From contig CAZPPS010000007.1 of the NCBI GenBank assembly GCA_964588495.1, forward strand, positions 20,302 through 84,301: a stretch of DNA of 64,000 bases, read 5' to 3'. The notes beneath the pieces are model-generated. The model was not told the origin of the DNA, made no database searches, and was given only the letters and a program-made list of their open reading frames with translations. Positions within the stretch are counted from its first letter, which is position 1. Each line of letters opens with the position of its first letter. Below, one piece after another: positions 31,554 through 39,792 of the stretch. Made by a program: the position numbers and the translations under genes. The stretch is from CAVPKN01 sp964588495. GTDB lineage: Bacteria > Chlamydiota > Chlamydiia > Chlamydiales > JAAKFR01.

Positions 31554-34199
31554 TTATGTTTTTTTCTTGAGGTATTCGTCGATGAGGTTGGCGATGAGGC
31601 CGCTCCAGCCTGTTTGGTGGGATGCGCCGAGCCCTTTGCCGGTTTCTGCGTGAAAATATTCGTAGAAGAGAATGTGGTCTTTAAAATAGGGGTCTTCGTT
31701 TAAGAGGGAGTTGTTGCCGAAAATGGGACGTTTCCCCTGCTCGTTTTCTGCAAAAAGGGCGATCAGATTTTTGATGAAGGTGTCGATGATCTCCTGTATA
31801 GAGACCTCTTTTTCCCCATTGGCTGTGATCTTGAGATCAAAAACGGATGCGTATTTTTTCAAAGAGGAAATGATGATGTAGTTCATCGGCATCCAGATAG
31901 GCCCACGCCAGTTGGAGTTGCCCCCTTTCATTTTCTCGATAGATTCCCCAGGTTCGTAGCCGACATGTGCATCTTTATAGTGAAAAGGGTGTTTTTCGTG
32001 ATATTTGGAGAGACTACGAATTCCATAAGGGGAGCGGAATTCGCCCGGTTCCCATAGATAGTGGAGGACGCTTTTCAGCTTATTTTCGTCAAATAGCGTC
32101 AAAACGTAGTGTGTTTTTCCATTTTTTGTTACAGGGATGACACATTCATCGGTTAAGGATTTCCTATTTTTGATAAACCAGAAAAAATCCCGTTTGAAGG
32201 TTGGAAATCGCTCTAGTTCCTCATCTCCCAGAATTTCGATTGCAAAAAGGGGAATCAACCCCACTAAAGAGCGGACGCGGAAGGTTGAAAAATTGCCGTC
32301 AGGATAGACCAGAACATCGTAGAAAAACTGGTCTTGTTTATCCCAAAGTTCGTAGTTTTTCTGATCTCTTCTGTGAGTGGCAGCTGCGATATAGACAAAA
32401 TGTTGGAAAAATTTGGTCGCAAGCCCCTCGTAGGACGGATCATCCTTAGCAAGTTCAAGGGCAATGCGCATGAGATTTAAAGAGAAAAAAGCCATCCAGC
32501 CCGTCCCATCCGACTGTTTGAGCATCGCCCCCCCTTGCATTTCTACGGAACGGTCAAGCAACGTGATATTATCGAGTCCTAAAAAACCCCCTTCGAATAC
32601 ATTGCAGCCAGAACTATCCACTTGGTTGACCCAATAGGCAAAGTTCATGATCAACTTAAAGAAGCATTTTTTTAAAAACGCAAAATCTTCAACGCCTGTT
32701 TTCTCTTTTTGCATCAAGAAGAGCTGATAGGCAGACCAGGCCTGAACAGGAGGATTGAGATCGGAAAATTCCCATTCGTAAGCAGGAATGGCCCCGTTGG
32801 GGTGTTGAAACTGATCAAAAAGAAGGAGCCAGATCTGTTCTTTGGCAAACTCGATATCGACTAAACCGATTGACAAGGCCTGAAAAGCCAAATCCCATGC
32901 AGCAAACCAGCAATATTCCCATTTATCGGGCATACTCAAGATTCTGCGCGAATTGAGATGGCGCCAGTGGTTGTTGCGGATGTAGAAACGGTTGTTTGGA
33001 GGGGGAAACTTGGAATTATCCCCCATGAGCCACTGATTGACATCAAAAAAGTAAAACTGCTTATTCCAGAGCATGCCAGCCAAGGCTTGCCTTTGAATCA
33101 TGCGGAGTTCTGGATTTGCAGAACTGGGATGGATGGTTTCATAAAAAGCGTCGGCTTCTTTTTTACGCTCTTCGATTAGCGCTTCTGCCCCTTCAAAAGG
33201 ATATTCTAATTGATCGGGTGATAGACGGAGCCACACCGTCACCGAAGAATTGGGTTCTACAGATTCAAATGTGTAATCGATGGCAGCTTTTGTCCCCACC
33301 TCATCAGGATTAACGGCCGCCGTTTTTTTGTGGATCACCGCCTCATGAATTCCAGCTTTATTGTATTTTTTGTCCTGGTTTTCATTGTCTGTAAAAAGGG
33401 GGTTGCCACCTTTCGATGCGTACAAATACCGTTTGTTAATCTGGTATTCAAAAGGGATTTTCGAAAACAGTTGTGTGACATTTTGATCGTCGGCAACAAG
33501 AGTGATAAAATCCTTGTTCTGGGACAATTTGGCAATTTTTGGAGGGGCTAGAGGGGTGTCCCACCACGACCATTGATTGCGAAACCAAAGCTGCGGAATG
33601 ATATGTAAAGAGGCTGCTTGCTTGCCCCTATTAAAGGCCTCGATTTTGACGATGACATCTTCAGCAGAGTGTTTCACATACTCTATCACGATATCAAAAT
33701 AAGCGTTGTCTGCAAAAATTCCGGTATCAAGGAGCTCATATTCGGGATCTAAAGTGGAGCGCTCTTTATTTTTTTGTTTGAGCTGCTCATAGGGAAAAGC
33801 ATTGTGGGGGTATTTGTAGAGGTATTTCATGTAGGCATGGCTTGGAATGCCATCGAGATGGTAGTAATGCTCTTTGACATCTTCTCCGTGGTTGCCTTCG
33901 TTGGAGGATAAGCCGAACAATCTCTCTTTGAGGATCGGATCCTTTCCATTCCAGAAAGCAGGCGCCAAAACCAGAGTTTGATAGCGGTCACACCAGCCGG
34001 CAATGGCATCTTCTCCCCAACGAAAAACCCGTCTGTGGGCATCTTCAAAAGGAAAGAATTCCCAAGCGTCGCCGTGCCAGCTATAATCTTCCCGAACCGT
34101 TCCCCAAGCTCTTTCAGCAACATAAGGGCCCCATAGCTGCCATTCACAGATGGGGCCATCGCCCTGGTTAGAAAGTCTCAAATGTTCTTTTGTGTTCAT
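31554..34199 (-). CDS. GH63-like glucosidase
   Basis: A large glycoside hydrolase of about 881 residues from the ATG at 34199 (upstream in-frame codons would run towards the next gene). The N terminus CEWQLWGPYVAERAWGTVRE and the (alpha/alpha)6-barrel motifs CWFAAWDLAFQALSIGL, with the likely acid Asp, and WRGPIWMPMNYIII are typical of GH63/MGH1-like proteins annotated as glucosidase. There is no signal peptide, so it is cytosolic or secreted by another route. The substrate is unknown; glycogen or trehalose-like alpha-glucosides are plausible. It ends 13 bp before the NHLP peptide gene. Confidence 0.8.
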   Translation of the reverse strand: MNTKEHLRLSNQGDGPICEWQLWGPYVAERAWGTVREDYSWHGDAWEFFPFEDAHRRVFRWGEDAIAGWCDRYQTLVLAPAFWNGKDPILKERLFGLSSNEGNHGEDVKEHYYHLDGIPSHAYMKYLYKYPHNAFPYEQLKQKNKERSTLDPEYELLDTGIFADNAYFDIVIEYVKHSAEDVIVKIEAFNRGKQAASLHIIPQLWFRNQWSWWDTPLAPPKIAKLSQNKDFITLVADDQNVTQLFSKIPFEYQINKRYLYASKGGNPLFTDNENQDKKYNKAGIHEAVIHKKTAAVNPDEVGTKAAIDYTFESVEPNSSVTVWLRLSPDQLEYPFEGAEALIEERKKEADAFYETIHPSSANPELRMIQRQALAGMLWNKQFYFFDVNQWLMGDNSKFPPPNNRFYIRNNHWRHLNSRRILSMPDKWEYCWFAAWDLAFQALSIGLVDIEFAKEQIWLLLFDQFQHPNGAIPAYEWEFSDLNPPVQAWSAYQLFLMQKEKTGVEDFAFLKKCFFKLIMNFAYWVNQVDSSGCNVFEGGFLGLDNITLLDRSVEMQGGAMLKQSDGTGWMAFFSLNLMRIALELAKDDPSYEGLATKFFQHFVYIAAATHRRDQKNYELWDKQDQFFYDVLVYPDGNFSTFRVRSLVGLIPLFAIEILGDEELERFPTFKRDFFWFIKNRKSLTDECVIPVTKNGKTHYVLTLFDENKLKSVLHYLWEPGEFRSPYGIRSLSKYHEKHPFHYKDAHVGYEPGESIEKMKGGNSNWRGPIWMPMNYIIISSLKKYASVFDLKITANGEKEVSIQEIIDTFIKNLIALFAENEQGKRPIFGNNSLLNEDPYFKDHILFYEYFHAETGKGLGASHQTGWSGLIANLIDEYLKKKT

Positions 34200-34243
34200 G
34201 TCCGTATCAAACAGAAAAACACTCTTTTTGAAAAGAAAACTAT

Positions 34244-34834
34244 CTATACCTTCAAAGAAAACATCTCTTTCATTGCCTGTATTTGTGACGAACAAGCAGA
34301 GAAATCTAAACTTTCCCGTACAGATGCATAGATCGCTTGGGAATCAAGATCGCGGATTGTTCGGTAACAGAGCGGAGCATAATCAGCAAACAGCTTTCCT
34401 ATCCATATTCCAGCATTGAGTCCGATGATCGGGACAAAAACTTCTGAGTGGTGGTCAATGTGAACAATGGTAATGGCAAGATTAGCGGCCAAGCCAATAG
34501 GAGCTGGCAATTTAACTCCGGTGAGTTGTTCTATAAAACCTTGGGAGCATCCCGAAGTGCTATGGTGAGAATGGGAATGCTCCTCCCCCTCTTTCTGCTT
34601 GTCCTGCTTGCCCCAATGGAGATAAGTGCCCAAGATCACGCCAAATGCAAAAAACGGAAAGAACAGCTTGGGGGAGGTATAAGCTGCAAAAATAGCCAAA
34701 GCAACTAAGGAAATTTTTTCCAAAATAGCCAAAGCCAGCATCAATTTTTCTTTGTCTAACCAGGAACAGGGAAGGTCTACTTCGCATTCTGATTTGCATT
34801 CTGAGTGGCTATGAGCTTCATTTACTGATGGCAT
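34244..34834 (-). CDS. His-rich integral membrane protein, probably metal-related
   Basis: A 196-residue protein starting MPSVNEAHSHSECKSECEVD, a His/Cys-rich N terminus. Two hydrophobic segments follow, then a His-rich loop (EEHSHSHHSTSGC), then further hydrophobic segments with HIDHH. His/Cys-rich loops suggest zinc or other divalent metal binding. AAGGGG precedes the ATG at 34834. It directly follows a 43-residue Cys-containing peptide gene and is divergent from a Fur-family regulator with a palindrome between. Family not identified. Confidence 0.65.
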   Translation of the reverse strand: MPSVNEAHSHSECKSECEVDLPCSWLDKEKLMLALAILEKISLVALAIFAAYTSPKLFFPFFAFGVILGTYLHWGKQDKQKEGEEHSHSHHSTSGCSQGFIEQLTGVKLPAPIGLAANLAITIVHIDHHSEVFVPIIGLNAGIWIGKLFADYAPLCYRTIRDLDSQAIYASVRESLDFSACSSQIQAMKEMFSLKV

Positions 34835-34835
34835 A

Positions 34836-34967
34836 TTACCCCTTATTTTTGTCTTTGCATTTTTCGCAGCGATTGATCGTTTCCCATCCATTTTTTGCCA
34901 TGAGATGGGTGCTGATGCCGAAAACTAAAAAAACGCAAAGTGTGCAGAGGGCTAGTGTATTTTTCAT
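34836..34967 (-). CDS. Small exported CxxC peptide
   Basis: A 43-codon gene with a strong AAAGGAGA site before the ATG at 34967. The product starts MKNTLALCTLCVFLVFGIST, a signal-peptide-like or membrane segment, and ends with the charged tail RCEKCKDKNKG, which carries a CxxC pair. It ends one base before the His-rich membrane protein gene, so the two are surely cotranscribed and translationally close. It is the first gene of the unit facing the Fur-family operator. The strong ribosome site, coupling and signal sequence support a real gene; function unknown, metal handling inferred. Confidence 0.65.
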   Translation of the reverse strand: MKNTLALCTLCVFLVFGISTHLMAKNGWETINRCEKCKDKNKG

Positions 34968-34994
34968 AAGGTCTCCTTTTTCTAGGCAAATTAA

Positions 34995-35016
34995 TGCAAA
35001 TGCAATATTATTTGCA
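34995..35016. promoter_or_regulatory. Candidate Fur/Zur-family operator
   Basis: TGCAAATGCAATATTATTTGCA is a 22-bp AT-rich imperfect palindrome (TGCAAAT / ATTTGCA ends). It lies in the 74-bp spacer between the divergently transcribed CxxC peptide gene and the Fur-family regulator gene, the expected place for an autoregulated metal-responsive operator. Confidence 0.5.
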
Positions 35017-35041
35017 ATAAAGAAAAAGATGGGGTCTCAAA

Positions 35042-35476
35042 ATGCAGAGGATGACAAAGCAAAGAAAGGCGATTGTGGAATGCTTAAAGAAAGCTGCACG
35101 GCCACTGAGCATCGAAGAGATTTTGTTAGAAGTTTCAGCTGAAATTCCTAAGCTCAACCTGTCGACTTTGTACCGTAATTTAAAAGATTTAGTTCAAGAC
35201 CAAGAGGTGCGTTCCCATAATCTTCCAGGCAGCTGTCCACGCTATGAGATGATGTCAACGTCTCACACGCACCATTTTTTGTGTCAAAAATGTAACAGAC
35301 TCTTCAACATTGATTTATGTCCAAAAGAAATCGTGTCCATGGTGCCCAAAGACTTTGTCATGCTTGGACACTACATCACACTCACTGGCTTATGCCGTGA
35401 CTGCAACTTCTATCAACCATCAGATTCAGAAAGATCGGCTTCTATGGTATCATTAACGTCAACATCAAGAGTTTGA
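35042..35476 (+). CDS. Fur-family metalloregulator (Zur/Fur-like)
   Basis: A 144-residue ferric-uptake-regulator family protein. The winged helix MTKQRKAIVECLKKAARPLSIEEIL continues into LNLSTLYRNLKDLV, the recognition helix. Then come TSHTHHFLCQKC with CxxC, and CRDC near the end, forming the structural zinc site. The His-rich hinge would sense Zn or Fe. The adjacent His-rich membrane protein favours a zinc (Zur-like) role, but this is inference. GGGG lies before the ATG. The 3' end overlaps a convergent Inc-like gene by 64 bases. Confidence 0.88.
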   Translation: MQRMTKQRKAIVECLKKAARPLSIEEILLEVSAEIPKLNLSTLYRNLKDLVQDQEVRSHNLPGSCPRYEMMSTSHTHHFLCQKCNRLFNIDLCPKEIVSMVPKDFVMLGHYITLTGLCRDCNFYQPSDSERSASMVSLTSTSRV

Positions 35477-35766
35477 GCAATTGGTACTTTAATGCACCTA
35501 AAGTAAACAGTATTTCCGATGCCGAGAACAATCACAGCCCCAACGCCTCCGGCAACCATTCCTGTGCCGATTTTCCAGCCAAGTTGAGCCAAATCCTGGA
35601 TATTAATGCCATTAAGAGACGCTGCGATTGTCAAAGCACCAGCAACGACTGCTGCTAGAGCCAAAATTGCCACGATTGTTGTAATGGAAACAGCACAACG
35701 GTTGAAGAAAATTTTTTGTTGTAAAGTGTGTGATCCAAAAACGAGATTTATTGAGGGATCAGACAT
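35413..35766 (-). CDS. Small Inc-like membrane protein
   Basis: A 117-residue product with two long hydrophobic segments (about residues 25-50 and 64-87) separated by a short polar turn, the bilobed pattern of inclusion-membrane proteins. The acidic C-terminal tail ends DTIEADLSESDG. Its 3' end overlaps the end of the Fur-family gene on the opposite strand, which is unusual but leaves both frames intact. The AT-rich region 35767-35911 upstream holds its promoter and that of lutB but no other gene. Confidence 0.62.
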   Translation of the reverse strand: MSDPSINLVFGSHTLQQKIFFNRCAVSITTIVAILALAAVVAGALTIAASLNGINIQDLAQLGWKIGTGMVAGGVGAVIVLGIGNTVYFRCIKVPIAQTLDVDVNDTIEADLSESDG

Positions 35767-35911
35767 GATAAGACCTCTTGTTTTACAAATTCATTTTAAC
35801 ATTAATATATTAAGATTGGATTAATCCACAAAAACAATTGCTTAAAAATAAGATTTCACATAACAGGAAAGTAACTCAAGGGTAAAGTCATGCACATTGC
35901 AGAGGTGTTGA

Positions 35912-36832
35912 ATGCCGCTTAAAATTTTAGAACCCGAATTTGAGCTTGTCGATCCAGAAGGGCAGGAGATCCTTGCCAATGTCAAAAATGCTTATTCCAT
36001 GGAGACAGATTGGCGAGCGTGGAATGAAGAAGCGGCTTTGATTCGGGCCCATACCATCAGTCATTTGGATCATTATTTAAGCCAGTTAGCAGATACCGTT
36101 GAAAAACAGGGAGGGCATGTCTTTTTTGCAAATACCGCAGAAGAGGCCAACGTCTATATTCAGGAAGTGGCTACGAAAAATAACGTCCAACGGGTGATTA
36201 AATCCAAATCGCTGGTGATAGAAGAGCTCAATTTGAATTCTGCGCTTGAAGAGATCGGCTGCACCGTTTTAGAGGCCCATGACGAGCTCAGGAAAAAATG
36301 TTTAACAGCCGACATGGCAGTTACGGGTTGCAGCTTTGGTGTCGCACAATCGGGCTCTATCTGCAACGTAACTCAGGATGGGGAAGAGCCAATGGTCGCC
36401 GCTTTTCCAAAAACCCTGGTCGCTGTCATGGAAATGGAAAATATCGTCCCCACTTTACTGGACCTCGAGCTCATGTTAACGCTGTTGGGACGGTCCACAA
36501 GTTACATCTCCATTTTGACAGGGCCCAGACAGTCAGGAGAGGTTGATGGTCCTGAAGAGTTTCATCTTGTGATTCTCGATAATCAGCGCTCGCAAATTTT
36601 GGGAACCGAATTTGAAGATGCGCTCTGTGGGATACAAACGGACGCCACTCTTCCTGAGCCCGGCACAGAAGTTTGTCCGGTTAAAGTTCCCTTCCAGGAG
36701 CTTTGGGTCAAATATCAGGAAAAGATTGCCCAAGAAGAAAAACAGGCTCCCTTATTTGAGAAAATTGCCAGGAAACTCTTTGGGTTTAAAGAAAATTTAT
36801 TAAATTGGTTCAAAAGGCATGGAAAAAAATAG
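35912..36832 (+). CDS. LutB-like LUD-domain protein lacking the iron-sulfur domain
   Basis: A 306-residue homologue of LutB, the L-lactate oxidation iron-sulfur protein. Matching blocks are LDHYLSQLADTVEKQGGHV, RVIKSKSLVIEELNLNSAL, TGCSFGVAQSGSI and ISILTGPRQSG. True LutB continues with two 4Fe-4S clusters (CxxCxxCxxxC) and is about 470 residues long. Here the cluster region is replaced by LCGIQTDATLPEPGTEVCPV with only two Cys, and a stretch in the middle is also missing. So it should not carry electrons in the usual way. AGAGG precedes the ATG. The 3' end overlaps lutC by 14 bases. Confidence 0.8.
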   Translation: MPLKILEPEFELVDPEGQEILANVKNAYSMETDWRAWNEEAALIRAHTISHLDHYLSQLADTVEKQGGHVFFANTAEEANVYIQEVATKNNVQRVIKSKSLVIEELNLNSALEEIGCTVLEAHDELRKKCLTADMAVTGCSFGVAQSGSICNVTQDGEEPMVAAFPKTLVAVMEMENIVPTLLDLELMLTLLGRSTSYISILTGPRQSGEVDGPEEFHLVILDNQRSQILGTEFEDALCGIQTDATLPEPGTEVCPVKVPFQELWVKYQEKIAQEEKQAPLFEKIARKLFGFKENLLNWFKRHGKK

Positions 36833-37469
36833 AGCGATATTTTTGAGTCGAATTAGAGAACGCCTTAGAGAGAGGGAGCCAGTTCACTTAGAGCGCCAAT
36901 TTCCGCAGTGGAAACAATTTGCCGGCCTTTCAAAGGTAGAGCTTTTGGAGAAATTTAAGGAGCGGCTGAAGGCCCATGAAATTCCCTATTCCGAGACAAC
37001 TCTTTCCGATCTGAATGCTCACATTCTCGAACTTTTCCCTAAATACAATATCCGCACAGCTGTTTTACAAAATGATCCCCGAAACGAAGAGTGTGGACTT
37101 GGTCGGATGGCAAGGTCTTACCATTGGCATGTCTGGGACCCAGCAATTGGAAGAGATAATATCGAAATCACAGAAAAAGCGGATGTTGCGATTACTTTTT
37201 CTGATAGTACTGCGGCAGAAAGTGGGACACTCGTATTCCATGCAGAGCCAGGCAAGGGGCGCACAACCCATTTACTTCCAGATGTCCATATGGGACTCAT
37301 TCCTCTGAGCACACTTGTTCCAAGATTAGGCCAGGCCCTGCAGCCTTTTCACAAGCTGGCAAAGTCTGGAAACCGGATCCCTTCTTTTGTGGGTCTAGTT
37401 TGCGGATCCAGCAAATCTTCCGATATCAAACACAAAGTCACGCACTACGTCGTCATCAAAGACTATTAA
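36819..37469 (+). CDS. lutC: LutC-like LUD-domain protein
   Basis: A 216-residue LUD-domain (DUF162) protein. LutC with LutA and LutB lets Bacillus use L-lactate. Conserved parts are ADVAITFSDSTAAESGTLVF and the C-terminal GSSKSSDIK, equivalent to the usual GPSRTADIE. There is no lutA in the window, and the LutB partner has lost its clusters, so the pair probably does something other than lactate oxidation. It overlaps lutB by 14 bases. The stop codon TAA is the first base group of the palindromic element copy 2. Confidence 0.82.
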   Translation: MEKNRAIFLSRIRERLREREPVHLERQFPQWKQFAGLSKVELLEKFKERLKAHEIPYSETTLSDLNAHILELFPKYNIRTAVLQNDPRNEECGLGRMARSYHWHVWDPAIGRDNIEITEKADVAITFSDSTAAESGTLVFHAEPGKGRTTHLLPDVHMGLIPLSTLVPRLGQALQPFHKLAKSGNRIPSFVGLVCGSSKSSDIKHKVTHYVVIKDY

Positions 37470-37630
37470 CCTGAGTTTTGGTTTCTTTTCCCTCATCCCC
37501 TGTGATTTTGGCCCAAATCACACTTTTCTGCTCGCAAATAGCGCTTTCAGCTATGAGCTTCGCAAAAAATTGCGATTTTGCCTCGTACAAATCCACAGAT
37601 TATGAGCAAAAATAACCCAAAACTCGGGTT
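37468..37630. repeat. MITE-like palindromic element, copy 2
   Basis: 163 bp closely matching the element at 2087-2252 in the same orientation. The ends AACCTGAGTTTTGG and CCAAAACTCGGGTT are inverted, with shared internal text such as CTCGCAAATAGCG and GCTTCGCAAAAAA. It begins exactly at the lutC stop codon, so it probably works as the lutC terminator hairpin. A clear target-site duplication is not visible for this copy. Confidence 0.75.
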
Positions 37631-37739
37631 ATTTATTCAAAAATTTTGAATCTTCATATTTTTCAGGCAATTTCTTTACTTTTTGTTAATAAGTTGATAA
37701 AATTTTTAGCAAAAAGAGACTTAAATTTGAGGTTATTTT

Positions 37740-37964
37740 ATGTCTGTGTGTCCTACTGACTCAGTTGCGGGTTGCGGCAGTGCGTGTGCGGCAGCGACTT
37801 TTGTGGCCGTTTCAATCATTACCCTTTTGGTCGTTGGTATTTTAGGGTCCCAGGGCGTGATCCATATGTCTCCATCGACAGCTCATGCGTTGATAGGGAT
37901 AAGCGTTGCTTTCGTGCTTGGAATGGTGACGGCTTGTGTCAAGTGCGCCTGTGGTATTAAATAG
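37740..37964 (+). CDS. Tiny Inc-like membrane protein A
   Basis: A 74-residue product with two hydrophobic segments (about residues 17-36 and 47-66) split by the loop GSQGVIHMSPST, and Cys-rich ends. It is a paralogue of the next gene (shared VGILGS and MSP motifs). GAGG lies upstream of the ATG and the leader is AT-rich. The bilobed hydrophobic hairpin without any soluble domain resembles the smallest chlamydial Inc proteins. Function unknown. Confidence 0.62.
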   Translation: MSVCPTDSVAGCGSACAAATFVAVSIITLLVVGILGSQGVIHMSPSTAHALIGISVAFVLGMVTACVKCACGIK

Positions 37965-38006
37965 TCCCTGAGATGTTTTCCAGGTTTTTAAGATAAAGAG
38001 GTTTTT

Positions 38007-38252
38007 ATGTGTTCTCCTGTGTCTGACTCTGGTTGTCCTATTTACTGTTGTGGCACAATAAGTGTCCTTGCAGTTTCCATGATTACCTTCCTTGTTGTGG
38101 GCATTTTAGGCTCGCCCGCAGTAGGTGTGATTCCGATGTCACCTTTAGGATGTTATTGCTTGCTCGCGATAGGTTCCGGTATTTTGATGGGATTTGTTGC
38201 AACAGCTGCCAAAGTTTGCTGCAATGTTGATGTCAAATTCAGAAATTGGTAA
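38007..38252 (+). CDS. Tiny Inc-like membrane protein B
   Basis: An 81-residue paralogue of the preceding gene: a Cys-rich start, first segment ISVLAVSMITFLVVGILGS, loop with VIPMSP, second segment and a short tail KFRNW. AGAGG precedes the ATG. The two genes are 42 bases apart and most likely one transcript. It ends 11 bases before the convergent thiF stop. Confidence 0.62.
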   Translation: MCSPVSDSGCPIYCCGTISVLAVSMITFLVVGILGSPAVGVIPMSPLGCYCLLAIGSGILMGFVATAAKVCCNVDVKFRNW

Positions 38253-38263
38253 TTCGAAATTGC

Positions 38264-39214
38264 TTAAGGGACGCTGTTGACCCCGCCTTCTAGCGAATAG
38301 GCTTCAAAGCCCTGCGCGCGTAGGCGATTAGCCCATGTTAGGCTTCTGCGGCCCGATTGGCAGTAGAGGACGATTTTTGTGTCCTCCTTCAGTGTCGCAC
38401 GCGTCAAAAGTTCGCCTCCCAAATCGCCATTTTCTTTTTCATGAGCTTCGCGGACGTCTATGAGTTGGATGTCGCCTTGGCTCATCCATTCCTGAAATAG
38501 GGAATGGGAGATTTCATAGTTGGGGGTAGGAGAGAGTTGCATGAGTTTAAAGGTCCACTTTTTTCCGTCCACTAAGAGTAGATGATTGGCGAGGTTTTCT
38601 TCAATGCCGGCGAGCCATTTGATCGCCGTGAGGGCCTGGATTGTTCCAATTAAGCCCACAAAGGGGCCTAAAACGCCTCCGGTGGTGCAGTTGAGGGGAG
38701 TGGAGGATGGTGGTCCATCGGGAAATAAGGTGCGGTAATCGGGGTTTTGGGGAAGGAAAAGGGAGACTTGGGCTTGCCATTGGTAAATAGAGCCATAAAC
38801 CCACGGTTTTCGATTGTCGTTGATGGCAAGGCGGGCTTCGAGATTGTCTGTGCCATCGATGATGAGGTTATATTTGGAAAGGATTTTTTGGGCGTTGTGG
38901 GTGGTTAGCCTCTCTTTTTTGATTTCGAAGTTCACTTCGGGATACATGAGTTGGAGCCGTTTTTTGGCGACCTCTACTTTAAATTGGCCCACATCTGAGG
39001 TGCTGTAGAGGGTTTGGCGGGCAAGGTTGCTGAGCTCTACACGGTCAAAATCGAGGATCCCGATTCTTGAGATGCCAGAGGCTGCAAGATAGGGGAGGCA
39101 GGCACATCCTAAACCTCCCGCGCCCACAACCATGACAGAGCTTCCGATCAGCCTTTTCTGAGCTTCAAGCCCCATTTCGGGCAAACTCATTTGCCTGATG
39201 TACTTTTGCAACAT
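38264..39214 (-). CDS. thiF: ThiF/MoeB-type adenylyltransferase with C-terminal rhodanese
   Basis: A 316-residue E1-like enzyme that adenylates the C terminus of ThiS and helps load sulfur. The nucleotide motif GAGGLGCACLPYLA and the crossover-loop Cys (PLNCTTGGVLGP) are present. A rhodanese domain (from about residue 245) has the persulfide loop YCQSGRRS. The two CxxC zinc pairs of ThiF/MoeB are missing: DYRT and TPNY stand where CxxC is expected. It is last in the thiamine operon and overlaps thiE by 28 bases. The start MLQKYIRQMSLPEMG matches the family. Confidence 0.88.
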   Translation of the reverse strand: MLQKYIRQMSLPEMGLEAQKRLIGSSVMVVGAGGLGCACLPYLAASGISRIGILDFDRVELSNLARQTLYSTSDVGQFKVEVAKKRLQLMYPEVNFEIKKERLTTHNAQKILSKYNLIIDGTDNLEARLAINDNRKPWVYGSIYQWQAQVSLFLPQNPDYRTLFPDGPPSSTPLNCTTGGVLGPFVGLIGTIQALTAIKWLAGIEENLANHLLLVDGKKWTFKLMQLSPTPNYEISHSLFQEWMSQGDIQLIDVREAHEKENGDLGGELLTRATLKEDTKIVLYCQSGRRSLTWANRLRAQGFEAYSLEGGVNSVP

Positions 39215-39792
39215 AAATCTTTAAGTCTTTTGGTAGCGGTTTTTGGGTCTGCGGCTTTTGAAATGGCTGAGATGACAGCGATCCCATCGGCACAAATCTG
39301 GTGCACATTTTTTTCCGAAATCCCTCCAATCGCAATGAGAGGGATTTGTAAGATCTGCTTTGCTTCTACGAGGATTTCAATCCCGATTGGGGGATAATCT
39401 TTCTGTTTACTTGTAGTTGGAAAAACATGGCCTAAGGCGACGTAATCGGCCCCGGCTTTTTCGACAGCCAGCGCTTGTTCCAGATTGGAAGAGCTTCCGC
39501 CGATGATTTTGTGGGGTCCTAAAAGGCGGCGCGCTGCGGCAATGGGCAAATCGGTTTGTCCTAAATGGACCCCATCAGCATCGACCTCTAGGGCAATGTC
39601 GCAGCGGTCGTTGAGGATGAAAGGGACATTTGCTTTGCGGCAAAGGAGGGCGATCTCTTTTGCTGCGGCAAGAATGGTCCGTGTGCAGCCTTCTTTGATT
39701 CTCAATTGGATCACATCAGCCCTTCCTTGAAGAGCTAAATCGGCAATTGCAACGGAGGAAACAACGGCGTAGAGACCTCTAATTGGGTGCAT
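39187..39792 (-). CDS. thiE: Thiamine-phosphate synthase
   Basis: A 201-residue TIM-barrel enzyme that joins HMP-pyrophosphate and carboxythiazole phosphate to thiamine phosphate. Motifs are VIQLRIKEG, FILNDRCDIALEVDADGVHL, DYVALGHVFPTTSK and IALGGI-like IAIGGISEKN. The start MHPIRGLYAV at 39792 has GGAAGGGAG upstream; an earlier in-frame ATG would sit deep inside thiG. It overlaps thiG by 14 bases and thiF by 28. Confidence 0.93.
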   Translation of the reverse strand: MHPIRGLYAVVSSVAIADLALQGRADVIQLRIKEGCTRTILAAAKEIALLCRKANVPFILNDRCDIALEVDADGVHLGQTDLPIAAARRLLGPHKIIGGSSSNLEQALAVEKAGADYVALGHVFPTTSKQKDYPPIGIEILVEAKQILQIPLIAIGGISEKNVHQICADGIAVISAISKAADPKTATKRLKDLCCKSTSGK

